Positions 35,396-44,958 are shown, counted from the first letter of the stretch. The stretch is 64,000 nucleotides of DNA from Thalassobius sp034670005 (GCF_034670005.1 NZ_JAXMOH010000001.1:732336-796335), one strand, 5' to 3'. Notes: generated by a model not told the origin, from the letters alone. Translations and numbers: made by a program.

Positions 35396-36163
35396 ATGGA
35401 AAAAGGTGATGCGGCCCGGCGCCGCGATCATATCGTCAACTTGCTTTCCAGCTATGGGGAACTGTCGGCGGCGGCGTTGGCCGAAATGCTGGACGTCACG
35501 GTGCAAACCCTGCGGTCGGATTTGCGCGCGCTGGACGAAGCCCGGATCGTGCGCCGCCGCCATGGTGGCGCGACACTGACCTCGGCCACCGAAAATATCA
35601 GCTACCAACCGCGACTAGCCGTTTCGCGCGACGAAAAGAACCGGATCGGCGCGGCCGTCGCCGCATTGATCCCGAACGGGGCCACAGTCGCGCTGGGAAC
35701 CGGCACCACGGTCGAAGCTGTTGCGCGGGCGCTGACCGGACATGAAGGCCTAACGGTGGCGACCAACAACATCCATGTGGTTTTGGCCCTGCGGATGGCC
35801 GAACGGATCACCGTTTTGCTCGCCGGCGGCGAGGTGCGGTTGCGCGATCTCGACTTCATCGGCGCCGAGAGCCTTGAATTCTTTGCAGGTCTCAAATTCG
35901 ACCATGCCATTTTTTCCGTTGGTGGAATGTCGGTGAACGGCGATCTGCTTGATTTCAATCTTGATGAAATTCGTGCCAGACAAGCGATTTGCGCCTGTGC
36001 ACGCACCCGTACGCTTGTCGTCGATCACGCCAAGATCGGGCGACAGGCACCGCATAGCTGGGGCCGGTTTCACGATTTGGAACGGGTGGTCTGCGGCGGT
36101 GGTTTCCCACCCGTTCTGAAGCAGCAGGGGCGACGAAAAAACTGCGAAATTGTCGAAGTGTAG
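35396..36163 (+). CDS. DeoR/GlpR-family transcriptional regulator
   Basis: A 255-residue repressor. The N-terminal winged helix is HIVNLLSSYGELSAAALAEM with TVQTLRSDLRALDEARIVRR and the RRHGGA wing. The C-terminal sugar-phosphate isomerase-like sensor has ALGTGTTVEAVARAL, LAGGEVRLRDLDFIG and FSVGGMS. DeoR proteins usually sense phosphorylated sugars or glycerol phosphate. It is divergent from the FbpA/AfuA-like operon and convergent with the oligopeptide-type operon, so it probably controls the first of these. Confidence 0.93.
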   Translation: MEKGDAARRRDHIVNLLSSYGELSAAALAEMLDVTVQTLRSDLRALDEARIVRRRHGGATLTSATENISYQPRLAVSRDEKNRIGAAVAALIPNGATVALGTGTTVEAVARALTGHEGLTVATNNIHVVLALRMAERITVLLAGGEVRLRDLDFIGAESLEFFAGLKFDHAIFSVGGMSVNGDLLDFNLDEIRARQAICACARTRTLVVDHAKIGRQAPHSWGRFHDLERVVCGGGFPPVLKQQGRRKNCEIVEV

Positions 36164-36275
36164 CGACCGGCCACAGCAAAACCGCAGGTCGGTTCGGGTT
36201 GTAGCTATGCGGAAGCGGCCCGGGTCATCCATTCAGAATCTTGTGCCCGTCCGGCGCGCAGCCGACATGGCGATT

Positions 36276-38126
36276 TCAGACCCGGTCAAACTGGTCCCGA
36301 CGCATGGCTTCGGGCGTCGCACCGCCGTGGCTGATCTCCGCCTGCGATAGCGGCGATTTCCCGAACAAAAGAGCGCTGGCCGGATCGTGGTCGGCTACAA
36401 AATGGCCGTTCGCAACCTCGACCATATCCGCGCGCACCGGTGTATGCCCTGTGGGCAGCAAAAGTTTAGGCGCTGTCAGGGTTGCCAGATTTGGCCGGGA
36501 TTCGTTGCGGCGGGATGGATCCGGCAGCGGAACAGCCGACAGGAGCCGCCTCGTGTAGGGGTGCTGCGGGTTATGCAGCACGGCTTCTGTCGGGCCGGTT
36601 TCGACGATTTGCCCGGCCCACATGACGGCTACCCGGTGGCTGACCCGTTCGACCACCGCGATATCGTGCGAAATGAACAGGAACGACACCCCATCCTCGG
36701 CCTGTAACCGCGCCATCAGGTCGGTGACCTGCCGCGCGACCGACACGTCAAGCGCCGACACCGCCTCGTCGGCGACGATCAGGGCCGGACGCGCCGAAAG
36801 GGCGCGGGCGATGCACAGCCGCTGACGCTGGCCGCCGGAAAACTGATGCGGGTAGCGGTCGGCTGCGTCCGATTCCAACCCGACCTTTGTCAGCAGCTCA
36901 TCGGCCAGCGCACAGCGGTCACGGCGCGACATCCGGTGGTGGATATGGGCCGGTTCGGTGATCAGGTCGCGTACGGTCATGCGCGGATTGAGGCTGGCGA
37001 AGGGATCTTGGAACACCATCTGAGCATTCTGGCGCAGCGGCCGCATCTCGACCGCGTCGAGTCGGGTGATCTCATGTCCGTTCAGGTGGACGCGGCCCTC
37101 GCTTGGTTCAACAAGGCGCAGGACAGCGCGGGCCAGCGTGGATTTTCCACAACCGGATTCGCCCACCAGCCCCAGCGTTTCGCCCGGCGCAACCGATAGC
37201 GAAACGCCGTTCACCGCGTGGTAATCCAGGTGCCCGCCAGAGAACAATCCGCGCTGGACCGGAAAGCGCACGGCTAGGTTTTCAACCGCCAGCACCGGAT
37301 TGGCCGGGCGGCGCAGCGGTTTCGGCGCACCGCTGCCCAGTTTCGGTGTCGCAGCCATCAGTTGCCGGGTATAGGCGGCGCGGGGTCGGGCGAAGACATC
37401 CTCGACCGGGCCTTCCTCGGCCTTTTCGCCCTGTTTCAGAACCACGACGCGGTCGGCGATATTGGCGACCACGCCCATGTCGTGGGTGATGAACAGAACC
37501 GCCATGCCGATCTCGTCCTGCAACTGTCGGATCAGGGCCAGGATTTCGGCCTGGGTGGTCACGTCAAGCGCCGTCGTCGGTTCATCCGCGATCAACAGGT
37601 CGGGCCGGCAGGCCAGCGCCATGGCGATCATCACCCGCTGGCGCAGTCCACCCGATAATTCGTGCGGAAACTGATTCAGCCGTCGTTCCGGTTCGGGAAT
37701 CTTTACCCGCTCGAACGCCTCGCGCGCGGCGGCGCGGGCCTCGGTTGCATCAAGCCGGCGATGCAGGCGCAGCACCTCAGCCACCTGTTCGCCCAGCGTC
37801 ATCACCGGGTTGAGCGCGGTCATCGGTTCCTGAAAAATCATCGAAACGCGGTTGCCGCGCACCTGCTGCATCTGTCGGTCGGTCAGTGTCGAAAGTTCCA
37901 GCGCGGGGGTACCATGCAGGGTGATGGTGCCGCCGGTGATGGCTCCGCCTTCGCGCTCGATGAGGCGCAACAGGGCCAGCGCAGTGGCGGATTTTCCTGA
38001 CCCGGATTCACCAACCAACGCCACCGTTTCCCCCTTCGCTATATCGAAGGACAGGCCCTTTACGGCTTCATGTGATCCGAAGTTCAGGCGTAAATCGTCG
38101 ACGCTCAGAAGGGGGGAACGGGGCAT
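36276..38126 (-). CDS. Dipeptide/oligopeptide-type ABC ATPase, DppD-DppF fusion
   Basis: A 616-residue protein with two nucleotide-binding domains in tandem. The first has GESGSGKSATALALL and LSGGLRQRVMIAM; the second has GESGCGKSTLARAVL and FSGGQRQRLCIAR, with a linker near residues 250-275. Both carry DEPTTALD/DEAVSALD-type Walker B regions. It is the last gene of the six-gene operon that begins at 43285, starting 3 bases after the phosphoesterase stop. Confidence 0.95.
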   Translation of the reverse strand: MPRSPLLSVDDLRLNFGSHEAVKGLSFDIAKGETVALVGESGSGKSATALALLRLIEREGGAITGGTITLHGTPALELSTLTDRQMQQVRGNRVSMIFQEPMTALNPVMTLGEQVAEVLRLHRRLDATEARAAAREAFERVKIPEPERRLNQFPHELSGGLRQRVMIAMALACRPDLLIADEPTTALDVTTQAEILALIRQLQDEIGMAVLFITHDMGVVANIADRVVVLKQGEKAEEGPVEDVFARPRAAYTRQLMAATPKLGSGAPKPLRRPANPVLAVENLAVRFPVQRGLFSGGHLDYHAVNGVSLSVAPGETLGLVGESGCGKSTLARAVLRLVEPSEGRVHLNGHEITRLDAVEMRPLRQNAQMVFQDPFASLNPRMTVRDLITEPAHIHHRMSRRDRCALADELLTKVGLESDAADRYPHQFSGGQRQRLCIARALSARPALIVADEAVSALDVSVARQVTDLMARLQAEDGVSFLFISHDIAVVERVSHRVAVMWAGQIVETGPTEAVLHNPQHPYTRRLLSAVPLPDPSRRNESRPNLATLTAPKLLLPTGHTPVRADMVEVANGHFVADHDPASALLFGKSPLSQAEISHGGATPEAMRRDQFDRV

Positions 38127-38129
38127 GGC

Positions 38130-39002
38130 TCAGCTTTCGGTTTTGGCGTTACGAGCACGCCGTTCGGGATGGTCGCGGAAATCCGGCATGACCGGGGTCC
38201 AGCGCCGGGCGGAGGGGGTGATTTCGGCGCGGTAGGGATCATCGCCCACCACGTCCCAGCGCACAGTGTCGCCCAGTTCGATCACGCCCATCGCACCGGC
38301 AGGGGCGCCTTCGGTGGTGAAGCTTTCGGTCAGCGATTGCTGGGTCAGGTGCGGGATGCCGTCTACGGTGGTGACGGTGTTCCAATGCACGTGACCGGAC
38401 AGGCAGACCACCGGCACCTTGGCCTGTGCCAGCGCGGCGCGGGCGCGATCCGCCATCGGGTAGGTGGAATGACCGGGGTTGTTCTGGAAATAGTAGTTGC
38501 CGATCTGGGAATGGCCCGACACCGGCACGTGGCTAACCACCAGAAGCGGTCGGTCGGCGGCCTGAACGGTGCGCGACAGCCAAAGAAGGTCGGCTTCGCG
38601 CAGCACGAAACCGTTGTGTTCGGGCGTGCGCAGGATGCGGGTATCGGCACGCCACAGCGCGATGCGCCAATCGCCGATATCGTGGGTTTCGTGGCCCAGC
38701 GACTGGCCGAGGATTTCCTCGTTCTCTGCGATGCTCAGGTAATCGCGGTCGTGGTTGCCGTTCAGGTGCCAGATCGGTTTTTCCACGGCGCGGAAGGCCT
38801 CGGCCACCTCGGCCTCCAACCGCAGGTCGGTGTCGTGGTCGACATCCGAAATCCGGTCGCCCAGATCGAGCACGTGATCGACTTCGGCGTCGCGGACGTA
38901 ATGGGCGAATTCCTCCATCAATCCCATCGCGGTATCGCCGCGCTTGGTGGCAGAAGGGGTTCCGTGGTGGATATCGGCAACAATGGCAAGACGAACGGAC
39001 AT
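38130..39002 (-). CDS. Calcineurin-like metallophosphoesterase
   Basis: A 290-residue phosphoesterase. The metal motifs appear in order: IVADIHHGTP, DLGDRISDVD, LNGNHDRDYL, VVSHVPVSGHS and CLSGHVHWNT. Members cleave phosphomonoesters or diesters such as glycerophosphodiesters and cyclic nucleotides. No signal peptide is seen, so it acts in the cytoplasm on imported material. It sits between the binding-protein gene and the ATPase gene of the importer, an unusual place for a hydrolase. Confidence 0.92.
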   Translation of the reverse strand: MSVRLAIVADIHHGTPSATKRGDTAMGLMEEFAHYVRDAEVDHVLDLGDRISDVDHDTDLRLEAEVAEAFRAVEKPIWHLNGNHDRDYLSIAENEEILGQSLGHETHDIGDWRIALWRADTRILRTPEHNGFVLREADLLWLSRTVQAADRPLLVVSHVPVSGHSQIGNYYFQNNPGHSTYPMADRARAALAQAKVPVVCLSGHVHWNTVTTVDGIPHLTQQSLTESFTTEGAPAGAMGVIELGDTVRWDVVGDDPYRAEITPSARRWTPVMPDFRDHPERRARNAKTES

Positions 39003-39031
39003 GGCGGGGACTTTCCTGAATTGGGGGGAGG

Positions 39032-39058
39032 GGCCCGCCGCCGCGTGGGCGGCGGGCC
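39032..39058. terminator. GC-rich hairpin between binding-protein and phosphoesterase genes
   Basis: An 11-bp perfect stem (GGCCCGCCGCC paired with GGCGGCGGGCC) around a 5-base loop lies in the 65-base gap after the binding-protein stop. On the transcribed minus strand no U-run follows, so it is more likely a partial terminator or a 3' stabiliser that raises binding-protein mRNA over the downstream genes. Confidence 0.6.
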
Positions 39059-39067
39059 GTTTTATGA

Positions 39068-40621
39068 TCAGTTCGAAGCGAAGGAGATCGACCCGGCACG
39101 GAAGTCGAGCACGTAGGGAATGTGGCCTGGCTTCGGTGCCCAGCTCACGTCCTTGCGCATCGCCCAGCTCTCATAGGGACGATAGAGCGGCAGCACCGGC
39201 GGGTCCTGCTTGATGCGTTCCATAAGTTCGCCGTAGGCGGTCTTGCGGGCCTCGACGTCCTTGGAGAAGCGGAAGCGTTCCCAGATTTTGGCGTATTCCG
39301 CGTCGGTGTTAAAGCGGCCTTCGCCCTCGGAGGGACCGTTCGGGGCCCACATCACGCCGAAAGATCCGAACGGGTCGGCGAAATACATCGGGTTCGACCA
39401 GTTCCGGGTCATCATCTCGGGCGACCGTCCTGACCATTTTTCGGCGATGTTGACGCGGCCGTTGATGCCGACCTCTTTCCACATTTCGGTGATCGCCTGT
39501 GCGGCCAGCAACCCGTTGGTGTAATAGGTCGGGTGGGTGTCGAAGGTGACCTCGAACCCGTCATAACCGGCTTCCTTCAGCAGTTGCTTGGCCTTTTCGG
39601 GGTTGTATTCGAAGGTCTTCAGTTCCGGCATATAGAGATCGCCGTATTCCTTCAGCGTGTGGGTCGAGGGAACGACAGCCTTACCCAGCCACAGCGCCTC
39701 GTTCAGCGTGTCGCGGTCGATGGCGAGGCTCAGCGCCTGACGGATGCGCGGGTCCTTCAGCTTGGGGTGGTTCACGTTCATGATCATGACGTGAAACAGC
39801 GGTGTGGCGCTACCCACGGTGCGCAGGTTCTTGTCGCTCTCGATCAGCGCCAGCTGGTCGGGGGCGATATTGGTGATGATGTTGGCCTCGCCGGTTTTCA
39901 GCGCGGTCAGCCGCGATGCGGTTTCGGGGATGTGCTGCACAGTGGCTTTGGCCAGCGGTGCCTTTTCGCCCCAAAAATCGTCGAACCGTTCATAGACCAC
40001 CCGTTCGCCCGGCACGAATTCGGCGATGCGATAGGGGCCGGTGCCCACGGGTGCCAGCGAAAAGGCTTCGAAATCGTCATGCTCGGCCACTTTGGGGTCG
40101 CCGGTCAGGCCCTTGGTATAGTCCTCTGGGATGATCATGACCTGCTGCAGGTTCAACAGGGTTTCCCACAGCGGTTCTTCTTTTTCGACGCTGATGCGCA
40201 CGGTCAGGTCGTCGATCTTTTCGGCCTTGACGAAGTTCGACAACCGGTCGCGCGACCGCACCACATAGGGCGGGAAATCGGCCTGGTACATGCGGTTGAG
40301 CGAAAATACCACGTCATCGGCGTTCATGACTTCGCCGTTGTGGAAGGTCACGCCGTCGCGCAGTTTCAATTCCATGGTCTTGGGGTCGACCAGTTTCCAT
40401 TCGGTGGCCAGCGCCGGTTGCCAATCGGCTTCCAGCGTGTCGTGGTTCTTGCCGATCAGGGTGTCGAAGCTGTTGTAGTAGAATTGCGACCCGACATTGG
40501 AATGGTCGCGACCGGGGTCGAGATAGCTCGACACGTTGGCGGCGCCGACGGTGATCTCTTGGGTAGAAGCGCCCGAGGCGAGCCCGGCGGCGAGGGCGGT
40601 GGAAAGCAGCAGTCTCAGCAT
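39068..40621 (-). CDS. Oligopeptide-type (family 5) ABC substrate-binding protein
   Basis: A 517-residue periplasmic protein. The signal peptide is about residues 1-20 (MLRLLLSTALAAGLASGAST), then the SBP_bac_5 fold: ATEWKLVDPKTMELKLRDGV, TFHNGEVMNADDVVFSLNR and QALSLAIDRDTLNEAL. Family 5 proteins bind peptides but also nickel, sugars, opines and glycosides. The neighbours are phosphatases, not peptidases, so a peptide ligand should not be assumed. Confidence 0.93.
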   Translation of the reverse strand: MLRLLLSTALAAGLASGASTQEITVGAANVSSYLDPGRDHSNVGSQFYYNSFDTLIGKNHDTLEADWQPALATEWKLVDPKTMELKLRDGVTFHNGEVMNADDVVFSLNRMYQADFPPYVVRSRDRLSNFVKAEKIDDLTVRISVEKEEPLWETLLNLQQVMIIPEDYTKGLTGDPKVAEHDDFEAFSLAPVGTGPYRIAEFVPGERVVYERFDDFWGEKAPLAKATVQHIPETASRLTALKTGEANIITNIAPDQLALIESDKNLRTVGSATPLFHVMIMNVNHPKLKDPRIRQALSLAIDRDTLNEALWLGKAVVPSTHTLKEYGDLYMPELKTFEYNPEKAKQLLKEAGYDGFEVTFDTHPTYYTNGLLAAQAITEMWKEVGINGRVNIAEKWSGRSPEMMTRNWSNPMYFADPFGSFGVMWAPNGPSEGEGRFNTDAEYAKIWERFRFSKDVEARKTAYGELMERIKQDPPVLPLYRPYESWAMRKDVSWAPKPGHIPYVLDFRAGSISFASN

Positions 40622-40699
40622 TTGTCTTGTCTCCGTAAGGATTGATTAGACGATTGAAGGGGACGGGCGTTTGCGCCTCTGTTGTTGATATGTTCGGGG

Positions 40700-41587
40700 C
40701 TACCTTTCGCGCAGCCGCACATCGGCGCCATCGCGCAGCCAGTCGCCAAGGATTTGCACGGCGAAGGTAATAAGCAGGATCATCGTCGCCGGTGCTGCTA
40801 CGATCCATGGTGCGGTCGGCATGTAGTCGCGGCCAATCCCGACCATCGATCCCAGCGTCGCGGTGGGTGGCTGTACGCCAAGGCCAAGGAAGGACAGGGT
40901 GCTTTCCAGCAGCACGATGTTTGACAGTGCCAGCGTGAACTGCACCACCAGCGGCGAGATGATGTTGGGCAGAAGGTGATGCCGGGCAATGCGCAGCGGA
41001 CCGGCTCCAGCGGCGCGGGCGGCCTCAATGAAGGGGATGTTCATCAACCGCTTCACTTCACCCCGCACGATACGGGCATATTGTTCCCACCCTGCTAATC
41101 CCAGAACCAGCACGATCACTTCGATCGAACTGCCGAGGATCGCCAGCAGGAACAGGGCGACCAGCGTGAAGGGCACGGCGATCTGGGTATCGACTGCGGC
41201 CATGATTGTCGCCTCGACCCGGCCGCCAACGATGCCTGCCAGCAGCCCCAGCGTACCGCCGATCAGCAGGCCCAACATTGCGCCAAGACTGGCCAGCATC
41301 AGCGTTAGCCGCAGCCCGTAGAGGCTGCGCGAAAACACGTCGCGCCCCAATTCGTCGGTGCCCAGCAAATACCCGGCCTTGGCCCGCTCAAGCCCAAGCG
41401 GTGGGCGCAGCCGTGAGATCAGGCTTTGCGAATTCGGATCGAACGGAGCGATCAGCGGAGCCAGAAGGGCCATAAGGACAAGGCTCAGACCGATCACGAT
41501 CGCCGCCTTCTGGATGATATTGGCGCTATGCCAGAGTTGCAGGGCGGCAGCCGGGACAGAGGTGGCAGGGACGGCAGGGTAGGTCAT
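40700..41587 (-). CDS. ABC permease, DppC type
   Basis: A 295-residue permease with about six helices. The N-terminal OppC_N-like segment has LMALLAPLIAPFDPNSQSL and LLGTDELGRDVFSRSLYGLR; the EAA loop is FIEAARAAGAGPLRIARHHL. It starts 4 bases after the DppB-type permease stop. Confidence 0.95.
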   Translation of the reverse strand: MTYPAVPATSVPAAALQLWHSANIIQKAAIVIGLSLVLMALLAPLIAPFDPNSQSLISRLRPPLGLERAKAGYLLGTDELGRDVFSRSLYGLRLTLMLASLGAMLGLLIGGTLGLLAGIVGGRVEATIMAAVDTQIAVPFTLVALFLLAILGSSIEVIVLVLGLAGWEQYARIVRGEVKRLMNIPFIEAARAAGAGPLRIARHHLLPNIISPLVVQFTLALSNIVLLESTLSFLGLGVQPPTATLGSMVGIGRDYMPTAPWIVAAPATMILLITFAVQILGDWLRDGADVRLRER

Positions 41588-41591
41588 GGGG

Positions 41592-42521
41592 TCAGCCTTT
41601 CACGCTGTGACGCAGGCGCGGATCGGCCCAGGCATAGGCGAGGTCGATAGCAGCATTGATCATGATCACGGCCACCGCGACGGTCAGCACGCCGAATTGC
41701 AGCACCGGGTAGTCGCGGCGCAGCGCCGAGGTGACCAACAGATCGCCGATCCCCGGCCAAGCGAAGATCGACTCGATCACCACTGATCCCGAGGCCGCCA
41801 ATCCGGCAACCTGCAACCCGATCACCGACAGGATGGTGATGCCGGCATTGCGCAGTCCATGTTTGAAGATGACTGCGCTTTCGGGCAGGCCCTTGGCACG
41901 GGCGGTGCGCATGAAATCCTGTCCCAGCACGTCCAGCATGGCGTTACGGGTAAATCGTGTCAGCGCCGCGATCAGAACGCCCGCCAGCGCGACGGTGGGC
42001 ATGATGAAATGCCACGCCGTGCCGTTGCCCACCACTGGCAGCCAGTTCAGCCAGTAGGAGAAGATCAGAACCATCACGATCGCGAGGACGAAATTCGGCA
42101 CCGCATAGCCGAGGAAGGCCACCACCATTACCGCGCTGCCGATCCAGCTTTTGCGCCATATTGCCGCCGTGATGCCCAGCGGGATCGACACCAGCAGGGT
42201 CAGGGTGACAGCGGAAAGCAGCAGTTGCGTCGAGGGCCAGACGCGTTCCAGAACCATATCCGCCACCGGGCGCCTTTCGATGAAAGACAGGCCGAACTGA
42301 CCATCGGTGAAGGACCGCAGAAAGGCGAAATATTGCGACAGGACCGGTCGGTCGAGCTCATAATACTTGATCAGCAGATCACGATCTTCGGTGGTCATTC
42401 CGTCGCCGATCACGAAGTCGACCGCGTTGCCCGACAGCCGGGTCGCAAAGAACACGATGGTGACGATTACGAAGAAGGTCAGAGCCATCCGCATCAGGGT
42501 GCGCAGAGTATAACTCAGCAT
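41592..42521 (-). CDS. ABC permease, DppB type
   Basis: A 309-residue permease: MLSYTLRTLMRMALTFFVIV at the start, FLRSFTDGQFGLSF, the EAA-like FMRTARAKGLPESAVIFKHG, and the family ending FAWPGIGDLLVTSALRRDYP with AIDLAYAWADPRLR. It overlaps the NagD-like phosphatase gene by 7 bases. Confidence 0.95.
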   Translation of the reverse strand: MLSYTLRTLMRMALTFFVIVTIVFFATRLSGNAVDFVIGDGMTTEDRDLLIKYYELDRPVLSQYFAFLRSFTDGQFGLSFIERRPVADMVLERVWPSTQLLLSAVTLTLLVSIPLGITAAIWRKSWIGSAVMVVAFLGYAVPNFVLAIVMVLIFSYWLNWLPVVGNGTAWHFIMPTVALAGVLIAALTRFTRNAMLDVLGQDFMRTARAKGLPESAVIFKHGLRNAGITILSVIGLQVAGLAASGSVVIESIFAWPGIGDLLVTSALRRDYPVLQFGVLTVAVAVIMINAAIDLAYAWADPRLRHSVKG

Positions 42522-43285
42522 GTATGGACTCCAGTTTTGAGGGGTAGCGCTGGGGTTTCGCCCGGGCGTATCAGCCGCACGAATTCGACACCGGCGGCCA
42601 TGGCGGCGGCGCCGTCGGTTGCCTCGGTGTCGCCGATGAAAACGGCGGCCCCCGGGGTGACGCCCGCGCGACGCAGTGCTTCGCGCGGCAAATCGGGGGC
42701 TGGTTTCCCCAGGCTCGTCATGCGGGCCTGCGGGACGATGGCCGTGATCGCTGCCCAGATCGCACCGGTTTCGGGCTGCGGGGTGCCATCGGCGCCCGGG
42801 TGGCTGGTGTCGGGATTGGTCAAATAGATCGACAGCCCGGCATCGGCCAATTCGGCGATACGAGCGATATCGGCAAAGCTCAGGGCGGTGTCGCGGCCCA
42901 AAACGACCGACTGCGGCTGGTCACGGTCAGGCTGCAATCCCAAATCTCGCGCCAGCTCCTGCAGCGGTGGATTCACATACAGAGCCACCCGCGCTCCGGG
43001 CCGGGCAGCAGCCAGCGCGCGCAGCGTCATCTCACCTGCCAACAGGATACGGTCTGACGATAGTGCAAGGCCGAGCCCTGCCAACCGTGTCGACAGGGTT
43101 GGCGCTGTGTCCGATGAATTGTTGGAAACGATCCATAACCGGTCCGCGCAGCGGGCGAATAGTTCGGGCACGTCGGGCAGCACCGTATCGCCAGACAAAA
43201 GGCAGCCGTCCAAATCCGCCAGAACGGCGTCCCGGCCGAGCCAGGGACCGTCCAGAAATTGCTGCAATCCGATCGGCTTTCGCAT
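42515..43285 (-). CDS. NagD-like HAD phosphatase
   Basis: A 256-residue class IIA HAD hydrolase. It has motif I VLADLDGCLLSGDTVLPDV, motif II IVSNNSSDTA, the Lys in TSLGKPAPDLPREAL and the acidic motif FIGDTEATDGAAA. Relatives dephosphorylate nucleotides, glycerol phosphate or pyridoxal phosphate. It is the first gene of the importer operon and overlaps the DppB gene, so dephosphorylation and uptake are tied together. Confidence 0.9.
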   Translation of the reverse strand: MRKPIGLQQFLDGPWLGRDAVLADLDGCLLSGDTVLPDVPELFARCADRLWIVSNNSSDTAPTLSTRLAGLGLALSSDRILLAGEMTLRALAAARPGARVALYVNPPLQELARDLGLQPDRDQPQSVVLGRDTALSFADIARIAELADAGLSIYLTNPDTSHPGADGTPQPETGAIWAAITAIVPQARMTSLGKPAPDLPREALRRAGVTPGAAVFIGDTEATDGAAAMAAGVEFVRLIRPGETPALPLKTGVHTC

Positions 43286-43391
43286 GGCAATACCCTTTTG
43301 TTCGGGGAATTCCCCGTCTGCGCGTTGCGGCGCTGTTGCTTTCTTGGAGCCGGCCTCGCGCCGACTGTTGCGACGGTGATGATGGGGAACT

Positions 43392-43407
43392 GTAACATCG
43401 CCGTTAC
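43392..43407. promoter_or_regulatory. Candidate LysR-type operator
   Basis: GTAAC, six bases, GTTAC: a perfect interrupted inverted repeat 13 bases before the LysR start, in the 134-base gap shared with the divergent importer operon. This is the usual place and form of a LysR-type site. Confidence 0.4.
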
Positions 43408-43419
43408 GTGTGAAGGTGT

Positions 43420-44346
43420 ATGTTGCGGATCATGAAGGCATCGGTTTCAGAAACGGTCTCAGGGCTCTCTCTTTCCCGTTTGCGCGCCCTTACGGCGGTC
43501 GCGGAAGAAGGATCGTATTCTGCTGCGGCCCGCCGAATCGGCATTTCGCATTCCGCCGTCGCACAGCAGATCCGAGATCTGGAGCGCGCCTACGACATCC
43601 ACTTGTTCGATCGCTTGCGCGGGGTGCTGCTACCGACCCCTGCCTGTCTGGAACTGTGCGACATCGCCAGCCGTATGCTGCAGGCCCAACGTGACGCTGA
43701 ACGTGTGCTGGCACGCCGGGGACCTTCGGGCAAACATCGCCTGCGGGTCGGTTTGGGAAATTCGATGCCGGGCATCGCCATTATTGGGCGTATGCTGGAT
43801 CTCCACCCGACCCTGACGGTGTCGGTCGAAAGTGGATCGCATCAGGACATCATGGCCGCGGTGTCCCGGCGCGAAGTCGATGTCGCAGTTCTGCCCAATC
43901 TGCCCGTGGATTCGCGGTTCCGGCGCTTCCCGGTCCTGTCACAGGAAGTGGTGGCGATCGTGTCGCCTGATAATACAATGGCCGGGAAAAAAGAGGTAAC
44001 TCTGGATCACCTCGCGGCCCGCCCGCTGGTGTTCAGATCCCCGGGGTCGTCCACCCAGAAGGTCGTGGACCGCGGGTTCCGTCAGGCCGGGCTCACGCCC
44101 GAACCGCGTTTGACGGCGGATACAAGGGATGCGGTCTATGAAGCGGTAGCTTTGGGGATCGGTGTCGGCTTCATGTGGCGCTTTGGCACTTACCGGTCGG
44201 ACACTGTGCGCCGGATCAGGGTTCCGGAATTTCGTTCGACGGTGGACGAGGTGGTGTTCGCGCTTGCCGATGACCGCAATGCGTTGACGGACTTGTTTTT
44301 CAACGTCGCGGGGCAGTTCCGGCCAGAAACGGCGATATTGCCCTGA
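43420..44346 (+). CDS. LysR-family transcriptional regulator
   Basis: A 308-residue regulator. The N-terminal HTH is LRALTAVAEEGSYSAAARRI followed by SHSAVAQQIRDLERAYDIHL; the co-inducer domain has LRVGLGNSMPGIAIIGRML, DVAVLPNLPVDSRF and AVALGIGVGFMWRF. It is divergent from the NagD-Dpp-type operon and likely controls it. The start is ATG 43420; 43432 is possible. Confidence 0.93.
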   Translation: MLRIMKASVSETVSGLSLSRLRALTAVAEEGSYSAAARRIGISHSAVAQQIRDLERAYDIHLFDRLRGVLLPTPACLELCDIASRMLQAQRDAERVLARRGPSGKHRLRVGLGNSMPGIAIIGRMLDLHPTLTVSVESGSHQDIMAAVSRREVDVAVLPNLPVDSRFRRFPVLSQEVVAIVSPDNTMAGKKEVTLDHLAARPLVFRSPGSSTQKVVDRGFRQAGLTPEPRLTADTRDAVYEAVALGIGVGFMWRFGTYRSDTVRRIRVPEFRSTVDEVVFALADDRNALTDLFFNVAGQFRPETAILP

Positions 44347-44498
44347 CACCCTGTGTCGGCGCGTAATTCCAAATCTTCGCGGTAAGGTGCCTAAAATTTT
44401 GGCGGTTAGCCACAACCCGATGGACAGATCGCCGCAGGGGCGATGGCAGATCCTGCTGACCGAACCCTCGTTGGCAGATCATGAAAACACAGATCGCG

Positions 44499-44921
44499 TC
44501 AGCTAATCCCGCGCAACAGCTGTATCAGCTGCTCGGTTTCGGATTTTCCAAGCTGATCCAGGATTGCGGAATCCTGATCCTGAATTTCCTGTCTGATCTG
44601 CATCATGCGTTTTCGACCAAGAGCCGTCGGCAGAACGTTGATCTGGCGTTGATCATTTTGCGCGACCTGACGGTGAACCAGACCGTCCGAAACCATGCGA
44701 TCAACCAGTTTGGTCAAAGTGGGAGGATTCATCAGAACGATTTCTGCAAGTTCGCCCATGGTCAGTCTATTTCCGGCGTCGAGCGTTTCCAGAACGCGCC
44801 ATGTTTCGATCTGAAGACCGTGCTTGCGCAGGCGGGCGCTCAGCGACGTGTTGACCTTTCGGTGGGCCGCAGCAAGCGCGTAAGAAAGATAGTTGTAGAT
44901 CGGGCTGCCGCTGGGTTCCAT
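44499..44921 (-). CDS. MarR-family transcriptional regulator
   Basis: A 140-residue winged-helix regulator: LQIETWRVLETLDAGNRLTM, GELAEIVLMNPPTLTKLVDR, and the wing with LVHRQVAQNDQRQINVLPT. It is divergent from the AmiC-like gene (105-base gap) at the head of the amide-uptake locus and is the natural candidate for its control. An overlapping plus-strand frame through this region is a shadow. Confidence 0.92.
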   Translation of the reverse strand: MEPSGSPIYNYLSYALAAAHRKVNTSLSARLRKHGLQIETWRVLETLDAGNRLTMGELAEIVLMNPPTLTKLVDRMVSDGLVHRQVAQNDQRQINVLPTALGRKRMMQIRQEIQDQDSAILDQLGKSETEQLIQLLRGIS

Positions 44922-44958
44922 GACACATACTCACCAATTTCTGCTGATCAAATTTTAG

